DNA from: DAIUFH01 sp036844705
GTDB lineage: Bacteria; Bacillota; Clostridia; Tissierellales; Tissierellaceae
NCBI GenBank assembly: GCA_036844705.1
Contig: DAIUFH010000012.1
Span: 1-41,665, forward strand
Direction of reading: 5' to 3'
DNA length: 41,665 nucleotides
Part shown: positions 32,719 through 41,632 of the stretch, in pieces
Numbering within the stretch: the first letter of the stretch is position 1
How the letters are laid out: each line of letters opens with the position of its first letter
Translations under genes and position numbers: made by a program
Notes under the pieces: generated by a model
Told to the model about the DNA's origin: nothing
The model's database searches: none
The model's input: the letters and a program-made list of their open reading frames with translations, nothing else

Positions 32719-32866
32719 TGTGGAAAAGATTTAATTAAATTAAGATGTTATCCACATGTTATTAAATCCTATAAGTTTATCTTTTTTCCACAAGAATAGG
32801 CTTATCCACATAATAACATGTACTACTACTATTACTACTATATTTAATTTAATTTTTTATATTAAG
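32719..32866. other. oriC unwinding region: DnaA boxes, DnaA-trios and AT-rich DUE
   Basis: The dnaA-dnaN gap holds DnaA boxes at 32719-32727 (TGTGGAAAA), 32748-32756 (TTATCCACA), 32784-32792 (TTTTCCACA) and 32802-32810 (TTATCCACA). Twelve bases after the last box come six contiguous trios CTA-CTA-CTA-TTA-CTA-CTA (32823-32840); these are the DnaA-trio motif, read 3'-GAT-5' on the lower strand. An AT-only run (32841-32864) then fits the unwinding element. The layout matches the basal unwinding system of Bacillus subtilis. Confidence 0.93.
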
Positions 32867-32877
32867 GAGGAAAGACA

Positions 32878-33984
32878 ATGAAATTCTTAATAAATCAAAA
32901 AGACCTTGCAAAACATATAAGCATTGCTCAAAGGGGTATTTCCTCAAGGACAACTTTACAGATATTAGATGGAATACTAATTGAAACAATGGATAACAGA
33001 ATAAAACTTACATCTACAGATCTGGAAATTAGTATAGAAACATTTGTAAATTGTCAAGTATTTAAGGAAGGTTCAATAGTTGTTAATTCCAAGATATTTG
33101 GGGATATAGTTAAAAAGTTACCTGATGCTCCTATAACTGTAGAAGTAAATAACAATAATATAAATATAAAATGCGAGAATTCAGAATTCAACATAATTGG
33201 GAATTCAGGTGCAGACTACCCTGATTTGCCTTTAATTATAGAGCAAAACAATTTCACCTTGCCAAGGGACTTACTTAAAAATGCAATAAGACAGACTGTT
33301 TTTGCTACAACTCAGGATGAGACTAGGCCTTCACTGACAGGAGTTTTGTTAGAGATTCAAGATAATATTATTTCTTTTGTATCTTTAGATGGTTATAGAC
33401 TTGCTTTAAGAAAGTTACCAACAACATCAGATGTTAACTTTAAGTTAATAATACCATCAAAATCACTTAATGAGTTAAATAAGATAATCGAAGATAGAGA
33501 AGAAGATATATCTATAAGTGCTACTCCAGGTCATGTTATTTTCAATATAGGAGATACTATAGTTTATTCTAGATTGCTTGAAGGTCAATTCTTCAACTAT
33601 AAGGATATTATGAGAAATGATCACAAAACAAAGGTAAATGTCAATAGGAGAGAATTTCAATATGCATTAGAAAGAGCTTCTTTATTAGCAAAGGAAGAAA
33701 AAGCAAACCTTATAAGAATTAATGTAATAGATAACAATATCATAATAAGGTCTAATTCTGAGGTTGGAGACGTTTACGAAAAGATTAATTCTAGTCAAGA
33801 TGGGGATAATCTTAACATTGCATTTAATTCCAGATATATTTTAGAAGGTATTAAAGTTATGGATTCAGAAGAAATAGAGCTTAATTTTATGGGTAGCTTA
33901 AATCCATGTATAATAAATGGAGTAGATGATGACAGCTATACTTATTTGGTATTGCCAGTAAGATTGGCTCAAGACGACTTTTAA
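32878..33984 (+). CDS. dnaN: DNA polymerase III beta subunit (sliding clamp)
   Basis: DnaN forms the ring that tethers DNA polymerase III to DNA. The 368 residues give the three clamp domains in the usual proportions, with MKFLINQKDLAKHISIAQRGISSRTTLQILDGILIE at the start, RPSLTGVLLEI near the middle and a C-terminal VLPVRL. The C-terminus (YLVLPVRLAQDDF) is typical, with a few extra residues. AAGGAGG precedes the ATG. It follows the origin unwinding region. Confidence 0.97.
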   Translation: MKFLINQKDLAKHISIAQRGISSRTTLQILDGILIETMDNRIKLTSTDLEISIETFVNCQVFKEGSIVVNSKIFGDIVKKLPDAPITVEVNNNNINIKCENSEFNIIGNSGADYPDLPLIIEQNNFTLPRDLLKNAIRQTVFATTQDETRPSLTGVLLEIQDNIISFVSLDGYRLALRKLPTTSDVNFKLIIPSKSLNELNKIIEDREEDISISATPGHVIFNIGDTIVYSRLLEGQFFNYKDIMRNDHKTKVNVNRREFQYALERASLLAKEEKANLIRINVIDNNIIIRSNSEVGDVYEKINSSQDGDNLNIAFNSRYILEGIKVMDSEEIELNFMGSLNPCIINGVDDDSYTYLVLPVRLAQDDF

Positions 33985-34060
33985 CCAATTCACGGTTCAC
34001 AATTCACAATTGAAGAGCTATATTGTAGGAGCGACCTGTGGTTGTCAGACTGTATTTATG
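33985..34060. repeat. Repeat remnants between dnaN and rlbA
   Basis: AATTCACGGTTCACAATT plus CACAATTG (33987-34012) belongs with the repeats at 521-550 and 27029-27062. It is followed by GGAGCGACC-TGT-GGTTGTC (34028-34046), an imperfect inverted repeat that looks like a decayed copy of the GGGGCGACC/GGTCGCCC type found between genes in other clostridia. Family assignment is by eye. Confidence 0.5.
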
Positions 34061-34071
34061 GAGGAAACAAA

Positions 34072-34281
34072 ATGAAAGAAATAGAAATAACAACTGATTA
34101 TATTAAGTTAGATTCATTTTTGAAACTTGCAGGAGTTGCTCAGACAGGTGGCCAGGCAAAAATGATGATAGCAGATGATATGATATTAGTTAATGGTGAA
34201 ATCACTAAACAGAGAGGTAAAAAATTAAGAAAAGCTGATATAATTGAAATAAAGAACCATGATAAATTTATAGTGGTGTAA
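34072..34281 (+). CDS. rlbA: S4-domain RNA-binding protein RlbA/YaaA
   Basis: This small S4-type protein is conserved between dnaN and recF in Firmicutes. It is predicted to bind RNA and has been linked to ribosome assembly and biofilm control. From the ATG at 34072, after GGAGG and seven bases, it has 69 residues. The S4 loop ITTDYIKLDSFLKLAGVAQTGGQAKMMI with VLVNGE-like VNGEITKQRGKKLR is clear. An earlier in-frame TTG at 34042 lies in repeat-derived sequence and is unlikely. Confidence 0.93.
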   Translation: MKEIEITTDYIKLDSFLKLAGVAQTGGQAKMMIADDMILVNGEITKQRGKKLRKADIIEIKNHDKFIVV

Positions 34282-34308
34282 TATTTCATGCCTTGAGGGG
34301 TGTATTTT

Positions 34309-35418
34309 TTGAATGTAGAAAACATAAGGTTAATCAATTTTAGAAACTATCATAGTATTAATGTGAACTTCAACCAAAACATTAATATATTTATTGGGAA
34401 AAATGCACAAGGAAAAACAAATCTATTAGAGGCAATATATATGTGCTCAAATGGAAAATCTTTTAGAACCAATAGGGATAAGGAAATAATAAATTTTGAA
34501 AAAAAAGTAGCGTATATTGGGGTCAATGTAAAAACTGATAGATTTGAAAAATTTATAGAACTTAAATTAGATAAGGAAAATTCCAAGATTATAAGAATTA
34601 ATAAAAATACTATTGAAAATTATAAGGAACTTGAAACGGGTCTTAGTGTTGTAATATTTAGTCCAGATGATTTGAAACTGGTAAAGGAAGGACCACATGA
34701 GAGAAGAAATTTCATGGACTTAAGTATTTCACAGATTAAACCAGTTTATAGTTACAATATTAGTAGGTATAATAGATTACTTTATCAGAGAAATAAAATA
34801 TTAAAATCTAATAAGATGAAAAAAGAATTATATAATTTACTTGAGGCATTTGACTTACAAATAGCCAAAATAGGTACAAGTATTATTTATGAAAGAAATG
34901 CTTATCTTAATGATTTTTTTTACATTTGTAAAAATACACATCATAATCTTACTTCATATAAGGAAAATATGGAATTAAGATATAATACTAATGTGCCAAT
35001 ATTAGACAATAAAATAGAGATGGAGAAGGTATACTTTAAGTTGTTGAAGGATAATTTCAACAAGGATATAGAGTATGGAACTACAGAAATTGGACCTCAT
35101 AGGGATGATATATTTATTTTTATAAACAGTAGAGACGTTAGAATTTTTGGTTCCCAGGGTCAGCAGAGGACAGCTGTACTTACTTTAAAATTATCTGAAG
35201 TAGAGCTTATTAAAAAAGAGAATGGAAATTATCCTATAGTATTACTTGATGATGTTTTTTCTGAATTAGATGAAGAACGGAGAAATTATCTTACGAATAG
35301 CTTTGCTAAGATGCAAACATTTATTACTGTTACAGATGCGGTAGATATAAAGTCTCTGGATAATTTCAATAAATCCATTTTTTATATAGAAAATGGAAGA
35401 CTAGAAATAAGGAGTTAA
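34309..35418 (+). CDS. recF: DNA replication and repair protein RecF
   Basis: RecF is an SMC-like ATPase that, with RecO and RecR, loads RecA at single-strand gaps. From the TTG at 34309, preceded by GAGGGGTG, it has 369 residues. Walker A is FIGKNAQGKTNLLEA, the signature segment is GSQGQQRTAVLTLKL, and Walker B is IVLLDDVFSELDEERR. An in-frame GTG at 34300 lies within the ribosome site and is less likely. It lies 27 bases after rlbA and 3 before remB. Confidence 0.95.
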   Translation: MNVENIRLINFRNYHSINVNFNQNINIFIGKNAQGKTNLLEAIYMCSNGKSFRTNRDKEIINFEKKVAYIGVNVKTDRFEKFIELKLDKENSKIIRINKNTIENYKELETGLSVVIFSPDDLKLVKEGPHERRNFMDLSISQIKPVYSYNISRYNRLLYQRNKILKSNKMKKELYNLLEAFDLQIAKIGTSIIYERNAYLNDFFYICKNTHHNLTSYKENMELRYNTNVPILDNKIEMEKVYFKLLKDNFNKDIEYGTTEIGPHRDDIFIFINSRDVRIFGSQGQQRTAVLTLKLSEVELIKKENGNYPIVLLDDVFSELDEERRNYLTNSFAKMQTFITVTDAVDIKSLDNFNKSIFYIENGRLEIRS

Positions 35419-35421
35419 TAA

Positions 35422-35694
35422 ATGATAATTCATATTGGTGATAATATTTCTTTATTAGAAAAGGATATTCTGTTAATATTAGATAAGAAAAGTATTGAAT
35501 TGTCAAAGATTAATAGTAGTTTTATAAATAATTTAATAGACAATGATATGTTAGTCAATAACATAGATTCTGATACAAAAAGTTATATAATAGTTCAAGA
35601 AAAAGATAAATGTAAATTATATGTATCAAATATTTCATCTATATCACTGTTAAATAGACATAGAGATATAGATAGGAGGGACATAAATGAGTAA
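35422..35694 (+). CDS. remB: RemB/YaaB-like (DUF370) regulator
   Basis: This is a short DNA-binding-type protein of the DUF370 family, found between recF and gyrB in many Firmicutes. In Bacillus, RemA and RemB activate matrix operons. The 90 residues begin MIIHIGDNISLLEKDILLILD, the family's usual start, and include SYIIVQEKDKCKLYVSNISSISLLNR. AAGGAG precedes the ATG. Its last codons overlap the start of gyrB by 8 bases, so the two are translationally coupled. Residues 22-60 are poorly conserved compared with Bacillus, so function may differ. Confidence 0.85.
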   Translation: MIIHIGDNISLLEKDILLILDKKSIELSKINSSFINNLIDNDMLVNNIDSDTKSYIIVQEKDKCKLYVSNISSISLLNRHRDIDRRDINE

Positions 35695-37603
35695 TGAAGT
35701 ACATGATAACAATAGACATTATACGGCTAGTGATATTCAGGTATTAACTGGTCTGGAGCCTGTTAGGAAAAGACCTGGTATGTATATTGGAAGTACTGGA
35801 CCTAAGGGACTGCATCATTTAGTTTATGAAGTAGTGGACAATAGTATTGATGAGGCACTGGCAGGTATATGTGATACCATCATTATAACTATTTATAATG
35901 ATGGTTCTGTATCAGTTGAGGATAATGGTAGTGGTATACCTGTAGAGATACATCCTCAGACAGGAAAATCAACAGTTGAAACAGTTCTTACAATACTTCA
36001 TGCAGGTGGTAAATTCAATAATGGTGCTTACAAAGTATCTGGTGGTCTTCACGGTGTAGGAGTTTCAGTTGTAAATGCACTTTCAGAATGGTTAACTGCA
36101 AAGGTACGAAGAAATGGTCATGAATATATGCAAAAATTTGAGAGAGGAATACCGGTAACAAAGCTGGAAGTAATTGGTGATGCTGATACTACTGGTACTA
36201 CTATATATTTTAAGCCTGATTCAGAAGTATTCGAAACTTTGGAATTTTCCTATGAAACACTTGAATTGAGATTTAGAGAAATGGCATTTCTTAATAAGGG
36301 AATAAAAATAATTTTAGAAGATCAAAGGAAGGATACCAGAAAGGAATTTCATTATGAGGGTGGAATAAAGTCATTTGTTCAATTTATAAATAAGAATAAG
36401 AATCCTATACACAAGGAAATTATTTATTTCGAAACCCTTAAGGACAATACAACGGTTGAGTTATCAATGCAATATACAGACGCTTATAATGAAAATATAC
36501 TGACCTTTGCCAACAATATAAATACACATGATGGAGGTACTCACTTATCAGGTTTAAGAACAGCATTAACAAGGGCTATAAACGATTATGGAAGAAAATA
36601 TAATTATCTGAAGGAAAAAGATGAAAATTTATCTGGTGAAGATGTTCGTGAAGGATTAACGGCTGTTTTATCCGTAAAATTACCTGAGCCTCAATTTGAG
36701 GGTCAAACTAAGGGAAAGTTAGGAAATAGTGAAACACGAGGTATAGTTGAGACAACTACCTATGATTTTTTAAGTATTTATTTAGAGGAAAATCCTAAGG
36801 ATGGTAAGTTAATACTTGAAAAGGCAGTAAGTGCTCAAAGAGCAAGAGATGCTGCAAGAAAGGCTAGAGAATTAACAAGAAAAAGAAGTATTTTTGATAA
36901 TACTACTCTACCTGGGAAATTAGCTGATTGTCAGTCAAGTGATTTATCCGAAACAGAAGTTTATTTAGTCGAAGGGGACTCAGCAGGCGGTAGTGCAAAA
37001 CAGGGAAGGGATAAAAGATATCAAGCTATATTGCCCCTAAAAGGAAAAATAATGAACGTGGAAAAAGCAAGGTTGGATAAGGTATTAGGATATGAAGAAA
37101 TAAAGTCCATGATAACTGCTTTTGGAACTGGTATAGGCAGTGACTTCAATATAGAAAAATTGAGATATGGTAAAATTATTATCATGACGGATGCCGATGT
37201 TGATGGTGCTCATATCAGAACACTTTTACTTACATTCTTCTATAGGTATATGAAGGAACTTATAGAACAAGGTCATGTTTATATTGCTCAGCCACCATTA
37301 TATAAAATTACAAAGAGTAAAAAAGAATATTATTGCTATAGTGATAGAGAACTAGATAAACTTCTAAATGAAATTGGAAGATCAAATTATGTTCTGCAAA
37401 GATATAAAGGTCTTGGAGAAATGAATGCTGACCAACTTTTTGATACTACTATGGATCCTGCTACAAGAATATTGTTAAGGGTAAATATCCAAGATGTTGT
37501 AGAAGCGGATGAGGTATTTACTATGCTTATGGGAGATAAAGTGGAACCAAGAAGAGTATTTATTCAAGAAAATGCAAAATATGTTAAAAATTTAGACATA
37601 TAG
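35687..37603 (+). CDS. gyrB: DNA gyrase subunit B
   Basis: GyrB supplies the ATPase of gyrase, which introduces negative supercoils. The 638 residues give the GHKL ATPase domain (EVVDNSIDEALAG, EDNGSGIPV, GGLHGVGVSVVNALS), the transducer, and the TOPRIM domain with EGDSAGGSAKQGRD and DADVDGAHIRTLLLTF, plus the C-terminal RYKGLGEMNADQL. Length and motif order are those of ordinary gyrase. AGGAGGG precedes the ATG, inside the remB end. It lies 10 bases before gyrA. Confidence 0.98.
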   Translation: MSNEVHDNNRHYTASDIQVLTGLEPVRKRPGMYIGSTGPKGLHHLVYEVVDNSIDEALAGICDTIIITIYNDGSVSVEDNGSGIPVEIHPQTGKSTVETVLTILHAGGKFNNGAYKVSGGLHGVGVSVVNALSEWLTAKVRRNGHEYMQKFERGIPVTKLEVIGDADTTGTTIYFKPDSEVFETLEFSYETLELRFREMAFLNKGIKIILEDQRKDTRKEFHYEGGIKSFVQFINKNKNPIHKEIIYFETLKDNTTVELSMQYTDAYNENILTFANNINTHDGGTHLSGLRTALTRAINDYGRKYNYLKEKDENLSGEDVREGLTAVLSVKLPEPQFEGQTKGKLGNSETRGIVETTTYDFLSIYLEENPKDGKLILEKAVSAQRARDAARKARELTRKRSIFDNTTLPGKLADCQSSDLSETEVYLVEGDSAGGSAKQGRDKRYQAILPLKGKIMNVEKARLDKVLGYEEIKSMITAFGTGIGSDFNIEKLRYGKIIIMTDADVDGAHIRTLLLTFFYRYMKELIEQGHVYIAQPPLYKITKSKKEYYCYSDRELDKLLNEIGRSNYVLQRYKGLGEMNADQLFDTTMDPATRILLRVNIQDVVEADEVFTMLMGDKVEPRRVFIQENAKYVKNLDI

Positions 37604-37613
37604 GAGGGATAAA

Positions 37614-40037
37614 ATGGATAATGAACAACAAAACAAGTTGATAGATATAAACATAGAAGAAGATATGAGGAAATCCTATTTGGAATATTCTATGAGCGTT
37701 ATAGTTAGCCGTGCCCTCCCTGATGTAAGAGATGGTTTAAAACCAGTTCATAGAAGGATATTGTATGCTATGGACGAGTTGGGAATGACATCTGATAAGC
37801 CATATAGAAAGTCTGCAAGAGTAGTTGGAGATGTACTAGGTAAGTACCATCCACATGGAGACAGCTCTGTATATGGTGCTATGGTAAGATTGGCACAGGA
37901 TTTTAACACAAGATATTTATTAGTAGATGGACATGGTAACTTTGGTTCCGTTGATGGTGATGGGGCTGCTGCAATGCGTTATACTGAAGCAAGGATGACA
38001 AAACTTGCAACTGAAATGCTAAGAGACATAAACAAGGATACAGTTGACTTCAGACCTAACTTTGATGAAACTTTAAAGGAACCAGAAGTATTGCCAAGTA
38101 AATTTCCTAATTTACTAGTAAATGGTTCATCTGGTATAGCAGTAGGTATGGCAACAAATATTCCGCCACATAATTTAAGAGAAGTAATTGATGGATTAAT
38201 AGTCCTAATTGATGATGCTGATGTAGATATAGATACTTTGTCCAAAACTATAAAAGGACCTGATTTTCCAACAGGTGGATATATAATGGGAAAGGAAGGT
38301 ATTAAAGAAGCTTATAGAACTGGTAGAGGAAAGGTACTTATAAGAGCTGTAGCTGAAATTGAGGAAAACAATAAAGGCAGACATAAAATCATAGTTACAG
38401 AAATACCTTATCAAGTTAATAAATCGGCGTTGATAACTAAAATTGCTGAATATGTAAGAGATAAGAGGATTGAAGGGATATCAGACCTTAGAGATGAATC
38501 TGACAGAGAAGGTATGAGAATTGTAATTGAACTTAAAAGAGATGCAAATCCAAATGTAGTTCTTAACAATTTATACAAACATACACAGATGCAGGTTACT
38601 TTTGGGATTATCAATCTAGCATTAGTTAATGGAGAGCCTAAGGTTTTAAATTTAAAAGAAATCTTATGCCATTATATAGACCATCAAAAGGTAATTATAA
38701 CAAGAAGAACACAATTTGAATTAGCTAAAGCCGAAGAAAGAGCACATATTGTAGAAGGTTTAAAAATTGCTCTTGATAATATAGATGAGATAATTAAGAT
38801 AATCAGAAGTTCTAAAGATGATGCTACTGCAAGAGAAAGATTAATTGAAAGTTTTGGATTATCTGAGAAGCAATCTCAAGCAATATTGGATATGAGATTG
38901 AAACGATTGACAGGTCTTGAAAGAGAAAAGCTAGAGGAAGAATATGAAGCCTTGATTAAAGAAATCAACAGATTGACGGAAATACTTGCAAATGAAAGAC
39001 TTGTATTAAATATAATCAAGGAAGAATTGCTAGAAATAAAAGAAAAATATGGAGATTTGAGAAGATCTAGAATAATGGCAGCACCAAATGAAATTAATAT
39101 TGAAGATATGATAGAAGAAGAGGATGTAATCATTACCCTTACACATTTTGGATATATAAAGAGAATGCCAGAAGGCACATATAGACCACAGCGTAGAGGT
39201 GGAAAGGGTATAGTAGCCTTGACTACTAGAGAAAAGGATTTTGTTGAGGATTTATTTATTACATCAACCCATGATACTATTCTTTTCTTTACTAACAAAG
39301 GAAAAGTATATTCTTTAAAAGCATATGAAATTCCTGATGCAGGCAGACAAGCTAAGGGTACAGCTATCATAAATCTATTAAATTTAGAGGCAGATGAAAA
39401 GGTAAATGCAATCATACCAATTTCTGAATATAAGCCAGATGATTATTTAGTCTTCATAACGGAAAAAGGTTTAGTTAAGAAGACAGAACTTAGTGAATTT
39501 AGTAATATCAGAAAGAATGGTATTATAGCTATAAACTTAAGAGATGATGATGAGCTAATTGGAGTTAGAATGACCAATGGACATAGAGAAATTATAATTG
39601 TTACAAAAAAAGGTATGGCTATAAGATTTAGTGAAAAAGATGTAAGATCTATGGGAAGAAATGCAACAGGTGTAAAGGGTATAACACTTGATGAAGATGA
39701 TGTGGTAGTTGCAGCTGATTTAGTAGAAGAAAACAATTTTTTATTGGTAATATCTGAAAATGGTTATGGCAAGAGAACTCATATTGAAGAATATAAGGTT
39801 CAGATTAGGGGCGGTAAAGGATTAAAAACTTATAACATCAAGGAAAAAACAGGAGATATTGTTTCAGCTAAAGTTATTCACGAAAATGATGAAATCATGA
39901 TGATTTCACATAATGGTACTATTATTAGACTAAATACAAATGATATTTCAATTATGGGTAGAAGCACACAAGGAGTAACCCTTATGAAAATGTATGATGA
40001 CAAGGTAGTAGCCGTAGCAAAATATGTTGAAGATTAA
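37614..40037 (+). CDS. gyrA: DNA gyrase subunit A
   Basis: GyrA breaks and rejoins DNA during supercoiling. The 807 residues include the winged-helix domain with KYHPHGDSSVYGAM (78-90), catalytic Tyr123 in MRYTEARM, a coiled coil at about 370-480 and a C-terminal beta-pinwheel with the GyrA box QRRGGKG, which separates gyrase from topoisomerase IV. In the quinolone region the residue equivalent to Escherichia coli Ser83 is Ser84, but the position of Asp87 is Gly88. AGGAGGG precedes the ATG. No terminator is obvious after the stop. Confidence 0.98.
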   Translation: MDNEQQNKLIDINIEEDMRKSYLEYSMSVIVSRALPDVRDGLKPVHRRILYAMDELGMTSDKPYRKSARVVGDVLGKYHPHGDSSVYGAMVRLAQDFNTRYLLVDGHGNFGSVDGDGAAAMRYTEARMTKLATEMLRDINKDTVDFRPNFDETLKEPEVLPSKFPNLLVNGSSGIAVGMATNIPPHNLREVIDGLIVLIDDADVDIDTLSKTIKGPDFPTGGYIMGKEGIKEAYRTGRGKVLIRAVAEIEENNKGRHKIIVTEIPYQVNKSALITKIAEYVRDKRIEGISDLRDESDREGMRIVIELKRDANPNVVLNNLYKHTQMQVTFGIINLALVNGEPKVLNLKEILCHYIDHQKVIITRRTQFELAKAEERAHIVEGLKIALDNIDEIIKIIRSSKDDATARERLIESFGLSEKQSQAILDMRLKRLTGLEREKLEEEYEALIKEINRLTEILANERLVLNIIKEELLEIKEKYGDLRRSRIMAAPNEINIEDMIEEEDVIITLTHFGYIKRMPEGTYRPQRRGGKGIVALTTREKDFVEDLFITSTHDTILFFTNKGKVYSLKAYEIPDAGRQAKGTAIINLLNLEADEKVNAIIPISEYKPDDYLVFITEKGLVKKTELSEFSNIRKNGIIAINLRDDDELIGVRMTNGHREIIIVTKKGMAIRFSEKDVRSMGRNATGVKGITLDEDDVVVAADLVEENNFLLVISENGYGKRTHIEEYKVQIRGGKGLKTYNIKEKTGDIVSAKVIHENDEIMMISHNGTIIRLNTNDISIMGRSTQGVTLMKMYDDKVVAVAKYVED

Positions 40038-40053
40038 GTAAATTTCCTATCTC

Positions 40054-40082
40054 TTTACAATAGTAAGTATTTATTATAAAAT
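40054..40082 (+). promoter_or_regulatory. Sigma-A-type promoter for rsbV-rsbW-sigB
   Basis: TTTACA (40054-40059), a 17-base spacer and TAAAAT (40077-40082) lie 33 bases before the rsbV start in the 78-base gap after gyrA. A SigB-type promoter was not recognised in the same gap. Confidence 0.6.
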
Positions 40083-40115
40083 TAAATTACATTCCGAATA
40101 GAGGAGGTAATAATA

Positions 40116-40445
40116 GTGTCTTTTGAAGCTAATATAAAATACGATGAAGTGGAAAATTTGTGGGTTATACAACCAGAAGGTGATATGGATATATATACAT
40201 CAGGTGATTTTAAAGACAATGTAATAAAATTATTTGAAGAAAGGGAGTCAGATCTATTATTTGATGGAAAATGCTTAGATTATATTGATAGCACTGGATT
40301 AGGAGCTTTAATAGGAATACTAAAAAGAGTTAATGAATCTAATCATAAAATTTATCTGTCAAATATAAAACCTAATATAAGAAAATTATTTGATATAACT
40401 GAGCTAGATAAGTTGTTTATTATTAGGGGTGAAGATAATGAATAA
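40116..40445 (+). CDS. rsbV: STAS-domain anti-sigma factor antagonist RsbV
   Basis: RsbV binds the anti-sigma factor when dephosphorylated and so frees sigma B. The 109-residue STAS protein has the family's phosphorylatable serine, Ser59, in DYIDSTGLGALIG. The start codon is GTG at 40116, preceded by GAGGAGG. It is the first gene of the partner-switching set. Its stop overlaps the start of the next gene, which points to coupled, stoichiometric synthesis. A SpoIIAA identity is an alternative, but the sigma factor downstream is of the SigB type. Confidence 0.9.
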   Translation: MSFEANIKYDEVENLWVIQPEGDMDIYTSGDFKDNVIKLFEERESDLLFDGKCLDYIDSTGLGALIGILKRVNESNHKIYLSNIKPNIRKLFDITELDKLFIIRGEDNE

Positions 40446-40803
40446 AGATTCAGTTTTATTAACCATCCCTAATAAACCTGATTATATTAGCTTAGTAAGA
40501 TTGACATCATCATCTTTATGTAATAAGTGTAAACTTAATATTGATGAAATTGAGGATATAAAAGTTTCTATAGCTGAAGCATGTTTAAATTCCCTAAGTC
40601 TTACTGACAAGGATTCAATAAATATAGAGTTTAATATAGATGAAGAGAAATTGATTATACAGGTTTCAGGTGCAGTGGAAAATATTCCTGATGATCTATC
40701 TGAAAAGAAAGATAGAGAACTTGGTATTTTGATTATTAAATCGCTGATGGACAAGGTTGTTTTTAATGAAATGGGTATTGAAATGATTAAATTTATAGAG
40801 TAG
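40438..40803 (+). CDS. rsbW: RsbW-like anti-sigma factor with eroded ATP-binding motifs
   Basis: RsbW holds SigB inactive and, in the standard system, is also the kinase of RsbV. From the ATG at 40438, preceded by GGGGTG, this protein has 121 residues, somewhat short for the family. The beginning (LLTIPNKPDYISLVRLTSSSLC) and the N-box region IKVSIAEACLNSLSLT are recognisable, including Glu and Asn of EAxxN. The G1 motif, normally DxGxG, reads QVSGAVENIPDD, and G2 reads RELGILIIKSLMD, missing the first glycine. ATP binding and kinase activity are therefore doubtful. An upstream ATG at 40429 gives three more residues. Confidence 0.82.
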   Translation: MNKDSVLLTIPNKPDYISLVRLTSSSLCNKCKLNIDEIEDIKVSIAEACLNSLSLTDKDSINIEFNIDEEKLIIQVSGAVENIPDDLSEKKDRELGILIIKSLMDKVVFNEMGIEMIKFIE

Positions 40804-40815
40804 AGGATGTAGTCT

Positions 40816-41610
40816 ATGATTAATGAGAACTACTTAGAAAGTGATAATATAAAAAGCCTAGATAAAGCAGGTATTAGGAATCTTTTCAAAGTATATAAGG
40901 AAACTAATGAAAAAGAAGTTCGTGATATTCTTATAGAGAAGCATCTTTATATAGCTGAAATACTTGCGAAAAAATATGCAAATCGTGGTATAGACTATGA
41001 AGATATTTATCAGGTAGCATGTATAGGTCTTATATATGCAATTGATAGATTTGACGTAGATAAGGGATTTGAATTTTCTAGCTTTGCCACTCCTACTATT
41101 ATAGGTGAAATAAAAAAATATTTTAGAGATAAGGGTTGGACAATAAGAGTACCCAGAAGAATTCAAGAACTGTCAAAAAAGATTAACAACGCAAAGATAC
41201 AACTGAGTCAACAGCTTCAAAGATCACCAACAATTGAAGATATTGCCCAGTATTTGAATTCATCAGAGGAAGAGGTATTGGAAGCTATGGAGGCTAGTAA
41301 GGTATATACCCCACAATCTCTGGACGTAACCTATGATTCTCAAAGTGATGATAAAGAAGTAAACCTTGCTGAATTAATAGGTGAAGAAGATTTATATTTT
41401 AGCAAAATTGAAAATAATGATTTTCTAATGAAAACTGTAGAAAAGTTAAATAAAGTAGAAAAAGATATACTTATTGAAAGATATTTCAATAAAAAAACTC
41501 AGGTTGCTATAGCTAAGAACCTTGAGATATCTCAGATGACAGTTTCTAGAATTGAAAAAAGAGTTTTAGACAAATTGAGAAAAGAAATAGAAAAAACTTT
41601 AATAGATTAA
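40816..41610 (+). CDS. sigB: RNA polymerase sigma factor SigB
   Basis: This is an alternative sigma factor of the SigB/SigF/SigG type. The 264 residues give region 2 (YEDIYQVACIGLIYAIDRFD, FEFSSFATPTIIGEIKKYFRDKGWTIRVPRRIQEL), region 3 (LSQQLQRSPTIEDIAQYLNSSEEEVLEAMEAS) and region 4 with the helix-turn-helix TQVAIAKNLEISQMTVSRIEKRVLDKLR. The GWTIRVPRRIQEL segment and ISQMTVSR closely resemble SigB of Bacillus. It lies 12 bases after rsbW, so antagonist, anti-sigma and sigma are one operon, as in the gyrA-rsbVW-sigB order I know from Clostridioides difficile. It probably controls general stress genes. Confidence 0.93.
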   Translation: MINENYLESDNIKSLDKAGIRNLFKVYKETNEKEVRDILIEKHLYIAEILAKKYANRGIDYEDIYQVACIGLIYAIDRFDVDKGFEFSSFATPTIIGEIKKYFRDKGWTIRVPRRIQELSKKINNAKIQLSQQLQRSPTIEDIAQYLNSSEEEVLEAMEASKVYTPQSLDVTYDSQSDDKEVNLAELIGEEDLYFSKIENNDFLMKTVEKLNKVEKDILIERYFNKKTQVAIAKNLEISQMTVSRIEKRVLDKLRKEIEKTLID

Positions 41611-41632
41611 TATATAATAATAAGGAGATGCT

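Noticed and set aside
32821..32840. Simple trinucleotide microsatellite
   Set aside because: Position directly after a DnaA box and before an AT-only run fits DnaA-trios better than slippage repeats.
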